Shown here piece by piece: positions 40,345-50,600 of a stretch of DNA of 64,000 bases. The position numbers were made by a program, and so were the translations under genes. The stretch covers positions 21,850,501-21,914,500 of the forward strand of contig WPIO01000001.1 in the NCBI GenBank assembly GCA_009760855.2. Direction: 5' to 3'. How positions within the stretch are numbered: the stretch's first letter is position 1; every line of letters starts with the position of its first letter. Under the pieces are notes generated by a model. That model worked only from the letters and a program-made list of their open reading frames with translations. It was not told the origin of the DNA and searched no databases. Source of the stretch: Cristatella mucedo. Lineage: Eukaryota; Bryozoa; Phylactolaemata; Cristatellidae.

Positions 40345-41215
40345 ATGTTGTGGAGAGGATGCGAAGCCGTAGCGTTGAGTTTTGTCAATCAATTTAGCTC
40401 ATTGTATTCCCTTGCTCTGGTGTACCTATTTGAAACACTACCTCTTCAAGCTGTCCATCGTAGCTTCCACTACTCTAACACCAATAGCTTAGCTGTACTT
40501 TTAACTAACCTACAATACATTAGAGGCCCCGTCCAGCGCCATTACCGGGAGGAGTGGATGGCGGCATTAGCCGTGATCCCAAATCAAGGGCTCCAGCATC
40601 GGCGTACAGCCCTCACATTGTGGAGGACATCCGTAGTTAGTCCCTACAGCGAGGCCCTTGGTTCCACCACCACGTGTATCGCATCCCGGGAAGTACCTAG
40701 CCGAGTAGGTTGGAAATGTAACCCGTTGCCCACAGCCAGATTTGCATATGAAACTGGATCGGCTAGAGTTCTCCTTAAAAATTATAGGTTACTACTTCAC
40801 ATCCTTCATTTTCTCTTCCCACAGCAGTGATACTTTCAGCCTGGACAAGCCAATCAACCATGGGTTTGTCAACCGAAAGAGGTTCAAAGGCAAGGACTGC
40901 AAACTTCCTGAAAATGGAAGTGGCAAGGGCTCTCTCCACGGAAAATATAATTTTCTGAAAAAAGAGTCGCACATCCTCACAAAAAAGTATGGTTTCGAGA
41001 AGCAGACAGCCAAAGATATGGCTGATAATCGAATTCAAATGGTCACTAGACGCTCTTCGATTATTGATGTAGCAGGAATCAGCTAGCCAGGCCATGATTT
41101 GTCTAACAAGTCTCTCAAGCAGCACAGCAACGTCCTCAAGCATCTCAAGGACTGTACAAACGGGAAGCGAGTAGGCCTCTGTTGCTCTCGGTAAGGCACC
41201 ATAAAGGGCCTTCAT
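40345..41215. other. Overlapping unassigned open frames on both strands
   Basis: Plus frames 40345-40830 (161 codons) and 40742-41086 (114 codons, Lys-rich, ending IIDVAGIS) overlap a minus frame 41215-40775 (146 codons, Leu-rich, VLEMLEDVAVLLERLVRQIM). None matches a family I know. Frames of this length on both strands of the same DNA are unusual here. An unidentified transposon or a gene remnant is possible. Confidence 0.25.
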
Positions 41216-41324
41216 GATTAGCCTTGACAGACAGCACTATGTTACCCGTGCTCACGTTCGACTTACTCGCCAATGACTTAATTATGAACAGACTGTCGCC
41301 TACTACTGTGTCAAGGCGAAGGAG

Positions 41325-43990
41325 ATATGCAATAATAATAATAATAAATTCGTATAACTCCCTCAAAAAAGTTGAACTCTTTCTAAGCACTTTGCATTCG
41401 CCCTCAAGGAAGCATGGACAAATGGCTAGTGGATGGTAGCTTGCTCAATTACAACAAGCATAACATGTTTAGAGGTGACATATACAGGGTCAACATGCAA
41501 ATATGGTTAGCGGAAGCATGCACGTCGGCAGCACGCATATGCACATAAAGGACGAATCGCATGGACCCACTAAATGCTGTGATAAATAGATGCGTTTTCA
41601 GCATCTTTGTTAATGTTTCCAAGTCACGGGCTGTCGTGACGCAGGTCGAAAGTGAGTTGCAGGCTTTGAGAGCTTTGAAAACATATGAACTAAAGGCACA
41701 ATCTCCAAAAGATGTGAGTTTCATACGAAGTGTAGCTAAACGATCAGATTCAGAAAAGCTAGTCGTACGATGCTTAGCCTGGCGATGAAGTATATTTGAT
41801 AGGTAGGCTGAAGCCTAACAATAAATAAACCTAAAATTAGTGACTGAACCTCGAAGTCTACGCGTTGCTTGAAGCTGGAAGCTACTACTGGAAGCCTGTG
41901 CAGGTCGGCGAGAAGTGGTGTGATGTGGCAACTGCGACGCACACGACGGACGAGTTTAGCTGCAACGTTTTGCACCAAATGTAAGAGCCTGGCCGGTAGA
42001 CCAGCAATCAGCGAGCTACAGCAGTCGAGATATGGTGTTACAAATTCATGGACCAATTCATAATTAGCATCCCTTTATAAGCAAGCCCAAATTTCAGTTA
42101 ATATTTAGATTAAAAAGTAGGCAGACTTGACTGTGGAGCTGATGTGGTCGCCTAAACAAGTCACTTTGAAACTGGACACTTTGGTTGCAGGCACACTTTA
42201 CAGGAGATATGCTGTCATAGCTCATTTTGAACGTTAAGTTTTCCATTCTTTTTGACTCACACTTGCTGAGCCCATAACTAATAATTTGATTTTATCATCA
42301 ACCAGTTTAAGAAAACTGTCTGCCATCCATGTGCGGATGTCGTCAATACATGCAGCAAGGGAGTGAAGAGAATTCGACGAGCTGGAGGGCTGCATGGGGT
42401 CAAACGAAAGGTACAACTGAGTGTCACCTGCATATACTTGAAAGCCTAGATTGTGCCTTGCAATCCCATCGGCAATAGGGAGCACATAAACAGTGAAAAG
42501 AGACGGACCAAGCACAGTGCCCCAAGGTACCCCGCACTTCGGTGTTTCCTCGGAGATCTTTGTCGGTTCATTCAATACTCTGGAGTCTCCCACTTAGGTA
42601 GGACCTGAATGATTGCACTGCATTACCAGTGATGTCCAGGCGAGGTGAGAGTTGCTCGAGAAGGACTTGGTGATCAATATCATCTCTGTGTGATTCAGAA
42701 ATTGGAAAGGCTTACGCTCAAAATTGGCTCTGCCAGCACATCTCCTGTTAAATCAGCACGAAATCTAGGTGTCATGTTCCAAAGTGACATCTCGTTAAAC
42801 GACCACATCAGCTCCACAATCAAGTCTGCCTACTTTCAGATACATAACGTTGCTAAAATGCGGGCTTGTTTAGATAAGGATGCCATGTCTAAGTTGGCCA
42901 TGCATTTTTGAAATTCCGTCTTGAGTTCTGTAACTCACTGCTTGCTGACCTACCGGCATGTGCGATCAGGCGATTACAGCTGGTGCAAAACTCCGCAGCT
43001 AGGCTTGATTGTCGTGAGCGTCGCAGTTGCCACATCACACCACTTCTTGCTGACCTGCACTGACTTCCAGTCAAGCAAAACATCGATTTCAAGGTTCGGT
43101 CAGTCACTTTCAGGTCCCTTCATTCTTTGGCTCCAGCTTACCCATCAGATCTACTGCCCCACTAGGCTAAGCGTCGTACCACCCGCTTTTTGGAATCTAA
43201 TTGTTAACCTATACCTCGTACCAACCTCAAATCCTTCGGAGACCGTGCATTTAGTTCGTTTGCTCCCAAAGCCTGGAACTCCCACCCGACTTGCGTCAGA
43301 ACATCCCCTCTTTTGACCGTATTTAAAAATAACTTAAAAATACACCTATTGAGGAACAGCATTTAGTGGGTCCCTGTGATTTGTCTTTCATGTGCTTATG
43401 CGAGCTGACACTGTGCATGCTGCCACTAACCACATTTGCATGCTGACCCTGTGCATGTTACCCCTAAGCATGTTATTCTTGTTGTTTATCAAGCATGATA
43501 TTACTCATTATTCAATCTCATTTACCTTAGCAGCAAATGTAAAGCACCTAGAAAGAGATTGAGTTCTCGGAGGGGGCTTTATCAAGTGCATTATTATTAT
43601 TATTATTAACCTGTCGAAATGTCAAGCAAAACAAGCAAAGAGATTTTTGCTGAATTTGCTTGCCTAAGAAGGTCGTTATATATCCGACGCGATGATGGCT
43701 CTGTGGAGTGATTAGCTCTAAAATCAGACTGGAACTTCCTAGCTAGATTTTGTTCAGCTGGTCTGCCACCACCCGCTCCAGTGTCTTTGATGGAAACAGT
43801 AGAAAGGACACAGGTGAACTGGAACAGCTGGCCCAAAAACCGCCTAGTTGAGGTCAAGACCTGCATATAGCGAGAACGGCTTGCCGACCTAAGGCATACG
43901 ACAGGCACGTGCTCTTTGATTCTTCCTGGGAACCGTCGAATCGCGGTCGACCATTCGATTATGGATATTCGCAATGCTACGATGGTGCTT
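41325..43990 (-). mobile_element. LINE family B copy split by a nested LINE
   Basis: The minus copy runs from its tail at 41325 (AATAATAAT, 'ctttctaagcactttgcatt') through the C-terminal block (SFGDCAFSSYVFKALKACNS), the RT block with CGVPWGTVLGPSLFTVYVLP and FQVYAGDTQLYLSFDPMQPS, to DDIDHQVLLE near 42684. It resumes at about 43608 with ISLLVLLDIS and RKFQSDFRANHSTE, fading out past about 43800. The catalytic YADD is changed to YAGD, so this copy could not have worked even without its frameshifts. Positions 42685-43607 are a separate + strand insertion. Confidence 0.88.
42685..43607 (+). mobile_element. Nested LINE family B copy
   Basis: It begins near 'gtgattcagaaattggaaag' (RT C-terminal part: IQKLERLTLKIGSAS, NLGVMFQSDISLNDHISST), continues through the LLADL/SLAPAY blocks with frameshifts, the 3' untranslated region, stem 'aaagcacctagaaagagatt' and an (ATT)n tail ending at about 43607. 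It is inserted between DDIDHQ and LLDIS of the minus copy. Confidence 0.88.
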
Positions 43991-44079
43991 TCAGCATGAG
44001 GTGAATACATATCAACATATCAACGGTCAACAGGCACTAATCAAGAATATGAATGAACTGGCTTACTACTATGTGCAAA

Positions 44080-44158
44080 TGTAAAGCGCCTAGGAAGAGA
44101 TTGAGTTCTCTGAGGGCGCTTTATAAAGCGCATTAATATTACTATTATTATTATTATG
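44080..44158 (+). mobile_element. LINE family B extreme 3' end
   Basis: 'gcaaatgtaaagcgcctagg', 'aagagattgagttctctgag', 'ggcgctttataaagcgcatt' plus an ATT tail. Only about 80 bases of the element. Confidence 0.85.
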
Positions 44159-45032
44159 GACACTGTTGATTTCAAATGTTTCAACTTGTGACAGTTCCTT
44201 CATGCAAGAATGGCGTTCGCGATATCGCACTGTTCTTAACTGAGATAAATGACATCTTCAATGTGGCGACTTGCTCGTGCAAGCAATACGACCGGCAGCT
44301 TAAAAGGTAGACGGGCGGAGATCTTCCTGGACCAATTCAACGAGCCGCAGGTCGGGTTGGGTCGGGTATTGAATTAGGAGACAGATCCCCCTAGCAACGA
44401 GCGCTAACGTCATTCTGGCATTCACTGCACCGTTTGATCATTTCATTCAGAACGACGGTCGAAGTCGTTCAGAGCATCAAGGCCAAAGGTAGTATGGCTG
44501 AGCTGCAACCAGGTGCACCACAGCTTCTCGACAGCAGGCTTGCGTTCTAATTCGCCTTTCCTGTGCACCCGATGAAAGGAATTCTGATAGTCCCACGAGC
44601 TTTCCCATGCATCATAAAATGAAGACCGGTAGTTACTGAATCTATTCCTATTGGCGAACATTCTATTGAAGAGGTAGGTGAAATTTGCTAACCTGACCTG
44701 CTGGTCAAGGTCGAACACTAGTGGCGCTCGAACGGGTTGAATGCGTCCGACATGATGACTAACTACGTTTATCTGCTAGGCCTCATATAGATCAGCGCAT
44801 GAACGCTAAAAATCACGTATTCATTGTCGACATCGGCAAGGGTTTCGTTCAACTCAGTTTTCGATTTCATGTTGAGTCAACGAAGATTCTTCCTGTGACT
44901 TCGTATGCATGTCACCTCAATCAGCTTTCGGCATATGATGCTGATAAACTCTTGGAACTCGCCTGCAGGTTCTGCTCCGTCGACTTTACCGGCTTGTTCG
45001 TTGGTATGGATAAGAATCAGACACTGAAGAAT
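44159..45032. other. Unassigned open frames on both strands
   Basis: A minus frame 44718-44443 (FDLDQQVRLANFTYLFNRMF ... KLWCTWLQLSHTTFGLDALN) and a plus frame 44799-45035 (HLNQLSAYDADKLLELACRF ... VGMDKNQ) look protein-like but match no family I know. They are bounded by LINE ends on both sides. Confidence 0.25.
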
Positions 45033-45417
45033 TAACCTTAAATCCTTTGGAGACCGTGCATTTAGTTCGTATGCTCCCAAAGCCTGGAACTCCCTCCCGA
45101 CCTGCGTCAGAACATCCCTGACCTAACCACATTTAAAAGGAACTTAAAAACGCACATATTTAGGAAAGCATTTAGTGGGTCCCTGTGATTCGTCCTTGAT
45201 GTGCTTATGCGTGCTGACACTGTGCATGCTGCCACTAACCACACTTGCATGCTGACCCTGTGCATGTCACCCCTAACCATATTATTCATTTTGCTTGTTT
45301 TTCAGGCATGACTTTACTTACCATTCAATTGCATTTCACTTTGCAGCAAATGTAAAGCGCCTAGAAAGAGATTAAGTTCTCTGAGGGCGCTTTATCAAGT
45401 GCATTATTATTATTCTT
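45033..45417 (+). mobile_element. LINE family B 3' fragment
   Basis: Starts in the C-terminal block ('aaatcctttggagaccgtgc', APKAWNSLPTCVRTS) and runs through the 3' untranslated region and stem to an ATT tail. Little diverged from the next copy. Confidence 0.9.
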
Positions 45418-45564
45418 ACTACGCAATGCCTGAAGTTCCATGCTGCTGTTGCAGTATGGAAGAGCCACGGTCAACTACCACTTGGTCTACCGACTGGTAT
45501 ACCTGATTCTGACACTCTCAGTACCAACTGCAACGGCCGAACTTGTCTTCGAGGCTTTTAAGTT

Positions 45565-46290
45565 TATTAAGACCTGGGCTTGTTTAGATAAAGATACCAC
45601 ATCTAAGTTGGTCCATGCATTCGTGACATCTCGTCTCGACTTCTGCAACTCACTGCTTACTGGCTTACCAGCATGTGCGATCAGGCGATTGCAGCTGGTG
45701 CAAAACTCGGCAGCTAGACTTGTCTGCCGTGAGCGTCGCAGTTGCCACATTACTCCCCTTCTCGCCGACCTGCAATGGCTACCAGTCAAGCAACGGATTG
45801 ACTTCAAGGTTTTGTCGCTCACTTTTAGGTCCCTTCATTCTATGGCTCCAGCTTATCTGTCAGATATACTACCCCATCAGGACAAGCATCGTACCACCCG
45901 CTTTTCGGAATCCAACAGTCTAGAAATACCTCGTACAAACCTTAAATCCTTTGGAGACCGTGCATTTAGTTCATATGCTCCCAATGCCTGGAACTCCCTC
46001 CCGACCTGCATCAGAACATCCCCTGACCTGACCACATTTAAAAGGAACCTAAAAACACACCTATTTAGGACAGCATTTAGTGGGTCCCTGTGATTCGTCC
46101 TTGATGTGCTTATGCATGCTGACCCTGTGCATGTCACCCCTAACCATATTATTCATTTCGTTTGTTTTTTAAGCATGATTTTACTTACCATTCAATTGCA
46201 TTTCACTTTACAGCAAATGTAAAGCGCCTAGAGAGAGATTAAGTTCTCTGAGGGCGCTTTCTCAAGTGAATTATTATTATTATTATTACC
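45565..46290 (+). mobile_element. LINE family B 3' half, well preserved
   Basis: An open frame from ACLDKDTTSKLVHAFVTSRL through NSAARLVCRERRSCHITPLL and HSMAPAYLSDILPHQDKHRT to the C terminus RNLKTHLFRTAFSGSL* (ending 46093), followed by an intact 3' untranslated region, stem and (ATT)n. The copy shares its exact C terminus with 47666-49425, so both are young. Confidence 0.93.
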
Positions 46291-46889
46291 TGGTTCCACA
46301 GAACGTTGGACGCCGAATGCCTCGATGCTGCCATTTAGTTGCATGTCGAGTAGGATACGATTCGGACCATCACCAACAACGAAATTATATACAACGTTCA
46401 CTAGATGAGCAACCCCAGAGTGCGTGGTAAATAAATATCACAATTCAATTATGTGCTATAATTTTTGTTACTCTTGGATCTTGCCTTCACTTGAAAATCC
46501 TGGCTCCGAATCAGCTTAGTCAGCTCAGTAACAGACTGTTTTGGGATTAACAGCCTTATTACCTGAATCATTGTAATTTCTCTGAAGAAAAAATATTATT
46601 AAATATTAAATATTAATATAAATGAACGCTTCTTTCAAAATAAAGCATGGGAAGAAAAAAGATGAGGCATATTAACTTAGGGTCTCCTAGGTGTGTCACT
46701 TCGAGAAAAATGCATCGCCTAGCAGAGATCAAAAACTTTGAGCCGAAGATTTCAAGGTTAATATTATTTTTCTTTTCGCTGATTCAAGTGATTCAAATTT
46801 GTCTTAATGCCTTACATATACTTTGTGTTATTCGGGTATGTAAAGTAATTAGCCTTTCGCGACACTGCATTACCACGTGATTCTATTGC
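46291..46889. other. Upstream region of the mannanase gene, nothing recognised
   Basis: AT-rich DNA with no recognisable exon. Possible regulatory territory, but no motif can be defended. Confidence 0.3.
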
Positions 46890-46935
46890 GTATCACTTTG
46901 CAGCAAATGTAAAGCGCCTAGAAAGAGATTCCTGC
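46890..46935 (+). mobile_element. Short LINE family B remnant
   Basis: 'tatcactttgcagcaaatgt' followed by 'aaagcgcctagaaagagatt' is the family B end cut off before the second half of the stem. It lies about 200 bases upstream of the mannanase start codon. Confidence 0.75.
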
Positions 46936-47074
46936 CGCGAAAACTCCAATTACTCTTAAGTGTTTAGCTTTTTGTTTGCATACACAAAATGGTTATCCAG
47001 CTTAAGGGAGAGATCAAGTGAGCTAAGATATGTTGTGCTAACAAACCTTGGCGCCAGTGAGGCACCAAGTTTGG

Positions 47075-47082
47075 TATTTAAG
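47075..47082 (+). promoter_or_regulatory. Possible TATA box of the mannanase gene
   Basis: TATTTAAG lies 57 bases before the chosen start codon, with an initiator-like TCATTTT at 47096-47102. Position and sequence fit a core promoter, but no transcript evidence is available. Confidence 0.35.
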
Positions 47083-47131
47083 TCCGGCCATCCTATCATT
47101 TTCTAAGCGTGCCTATGAGCCTACCTCTACG

Positions 47132-47271
47132 ATGGCCGTCTTGTTGGTGCTCCTCATTGCCTTGGCGAGCTGCTATGCACGCCTTCCAGCTTCGAATTTC
47201 CTGACTGTGTCAGGTAACAAATTCATATACCTTAACAAGAACACGTTTCTTTCTGGAATGAACCTGGCTTG
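47132..47271 (+). CDS. Mannanase exon 1 with signal peptide
   Basis: The ATG at 47132 is preferred to an in-frame ATG at 47048 because it begins directly with a signal peptide (hydrophobic VLLVLLIALA, cleavage after CYA); the upstream 28 codons would bury it. It encodes RLPASNFLTVSGNKFIYLNK and NTFLSGMNLA and ends with two bases of a Trp codon at donor GTAAGC. Confidence 0.9.
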
Positions 47272-47666
47272 GTAAGCACTCTCAGCTGCACGCATGTACG
47301 CACCGACGCTCGAAAACTATGCTTTGAAGTTGCTACTACAGCACTTGTTTCGTGTAGCTATGCAGACGTCCGTCTCTTTTGACATCATCTTTAAATTAGC
47401 TGTCATCGCTTCCTTATTACTTTTGCTTAGTGGCGATCCCCCAAATGGCAGCCAGAGCCCAGATTCTGGACTCTGGCTGCCACTTGGGGGGATCGCCGCA
47501 GAATGAATTAGCTGCAATATAAACTTGCACAGAACTTCCTGATGAATGATGCAGTGAAGGAAAATAAAATCCTGATCAGGATTTTCCTCTTTTACTTTTT
47601 CCTGCAGTCTTTTTAGCAGCCCAACTTTTTTCCCAGTTAAATTTGGCGATCCATCCGAGGTGACAT

Positions 47667-47697
<31 letters not shown>

Positions 47698-50600
47698 TTG
47701 CACTTGATAAAGCGCCCTCAGAGAACTTAATCTCTTTCTAGGCGCTTTATATTTGCTGCAAAGTGATACGCAATAGAATAGTAAGTAAAATCATGCTTGA
47801 AAAACAAACAAAATGAATAACATGGTTAGGGGTTACATGCACTGGGTCAGCATGCAAATGTGGTTAGTGGCAGCATGAACAGTGTCAGCACGCATAAGCA
47901 CATCGAGGACGAATCACAAGGACCCACTAAATGCTGTCCTAAATAGGTATGTTTTTAAGTTTCTTTTAAATGTGGTCAGGTCAGGGGATGTTCTGATGCA
48001 GGTCGGGAGGGAGTTCCAGGCTGTGGGAGCATACGAGCTAAATGCACGGTCTCCAAAGGATTTAAGGTTTGTACGAGGTATTTCTAGACTGTTGGATTCC
48101 GAAAAGCGAGTGGTACGATGCTTTGCCTGATGGGGTAGTATATCTGAAAGATAGGCTGGAGCCATAGAATGAAGAGAGCTAAAAGTGAGCGACAAAACCT
48201 TGAAGTCAATCCGTTGCTTGACTGGTAACCAGTGCAGGTCGGCGAGAAGTGGAGTAATGTGGCAACTGTGACGCTCACGACAGACAAGCCTAGCTGCAGA
48301 GTTTTGCACCAGCTGCAATCGCCTGATCGCACATGCTGGTAGGCCAGTAAGCAGTGAGTTGCAGAAGTCGAGACGAGATGTCACGAATGCATGGACCAAC
48401 TTGGACGTGGTATCCTTATCTAAACAAGCCCTAATTTTAGCAATGTTATGAAGCTGAAAATAGGCTGATTTGACTGTGGAGCTGATGTGGTCGTCTAACG
48501 AGAGGTCGCTTTGGAATATGACACCTAGATTTCGAGCTGATGCAACTGGAGATATGCTGGCAGAGCCAATTTTGAAAGTCAGCCTTTCCAATTTCTGAAT
48601 AACACTAGGTTTGCCCATAACTAGTAAGTTAGCTTTATCATCGTTTAGTTTTAGAAAATTTGCTGCCATCCATGATCGGATGTCATCAATGCATGCAGCA
48701 AGTGAGTTGAGAGAATTTGAGGTGCTCGAAGGCTGGGACGGATCAAAGCAAAGGTACAACTGAGTGTCATCCGCATAGAAGTGAAAGCCTAGATTGTGCT
48801 TGGCAATCACATCAGCGAGAGGGAGAGTATAAACGGTGAAAAGGACCGGACCTAGCACAGAGCCCTGAGGTACTCCATATTTTAGAGGTACTTCAGATGA
48901 TCTTTGTCCATTCACGTCAACACTCTGGAGTCTCCCACTGAGACAGGACCTGAACCACTGCAGAGCAGTGCCAGTGATGCCCAGGCGAGATGAGAGGCGC
49001 TCTAGAAGTACTTTGTGATCGATGGTATCAAAAGCTGCCGAAAGATCGAGCAAAACAAGAAGAGACACTCTACCCATGTCTGCATTCCTAAGTAGGTCGT
49101 TGTATACCCGAAGCAATGCTGACTCTGTGGAGTGATTAGCTCTAAAGCCAGACTGGAACTTACTAGCAAGGTGTGAGGTTTCGATATACGAGTTCAGCTG
49201 GTCTGCCACGACCCGTTCCAGTGTCTTTGATAGGAATGGTAGAAGGGAGACTGGGCGGTAGTCGCTTAAGTTCTCTTGGTCTAGTGTAGCTTTCTTGAGA
49301 AGTGGCCTGACTACAGCTTTTTTGAAAGGTGCTGGGACCTGACCTGAGGCTAATGACATATTAATGATGTTGGTTATGCATGGCAACAGCAGATCAATGC
49401 AACGTAGGAGCAGGACATTGGCAAGTTACACCAAAATAGCTTCATTCTCTCGACGACAGCAGACACCCAGTTATACAAGTCCTTCCCCTCGTTTTTCCTT
49501 TAATGGACTCCATGGTAAGAAATTCTTCTGTGATTTCAAAACTGTCGCTAATCCCCCGGATAAAAATTAGGAGCTGATCAGTCTCTTTTAAGTCGTTACT
49601 TTCATCCAGTGCAAGTGAATAACACTTAAAGGACTCCGCCTTTTTGTTTAATTTTCTGGCTACATCGTCGTCAATCAATTCCACACGGTGAGTCACAGTT
49701 CTGCATGATAAACTTACTTTTTCAAATTCGCCTTTGCTCTCCGGACACAAGAAACCTGATGTTTCAACCAAGCATTCTTTTAAAAATTTGCCATCGGAGA
49801 AAGGCTCACTGTTTTTTGCTAATTTGAAATAATTGGGAATCAGTCAGATTATTACTGTCGATATATATATAAATATATATATAGGTGCTACCATTCGCCG
49901 TTTTTACAATGCAGCGTATTCTGATTGATTGTCTATTGCTGCCCTGGTTTGGCCCAGGCGAAGGTTCTTGCCTTTAAATACCGGGTTAAGGACTAGAGCC
50001 TTGCAGCACGAGTCAAGCCCCTGGATAGAGCTTAAGTTCTCTCAGGGTAAAATACTCATGAATTGTATTAATATTATTATTCCGTCCCTATTTTTCCTTG
50101 GTCTTGACCTAGAAATAGAGCCACCTCCAGTTTTTACTCGACAGCCTTCCTAGGGAGGATAGGTCCCGTGTTGTCGACGGCCATGCAGTCAAACAAAAAA
50201 GGTAAAAGTTGGTGTGCTTTCATTTAATTGATGACACTGCCCCTGATCGTTGTACGAATGGGCTGTGCCACTCGATGTGGTAGGCAGTCGGGACGAGTTA
50301 TCGGTGATTGTTATGACAAGGGAGTCGGGTAGGGGAAATCCGGTGGGCGACCCAGGGGCGAAGAGAGTCGTGCTTCGCCCTGCTCCGAGTGTGGCGAAAT
50401 AAACCGGTGGTGCTGCTTGTCGGCTAGCATTCTGTGCTGTTTGCGACGATATCTCAAGCTACAGTTGGCTGATTCAACAGCCTCATCCACATAACCCCAG
50501 TGAAGAGCCTTAACGGCTGTCACTCCAGCTTGCAATGAGCAATATTGAGACTTCTGCTGCAGGACTATAACCGCGATCCTGTGTACCAAAGTACGAGCAC

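Noticed and set aside
42685-43607. Head-to-head LINE pair as a twin-priming inversion of one element
   Set aside because: Both parts have their own 3' tail and the minus copy resumes beyond the plus copy, so it is a nested insertion.
47048-47131. Upstream ATG (47048) as the mannanase start
   Set aside because: It would put 28 residues before a perfect signal peptide and lies upstream of the likely TATA box.
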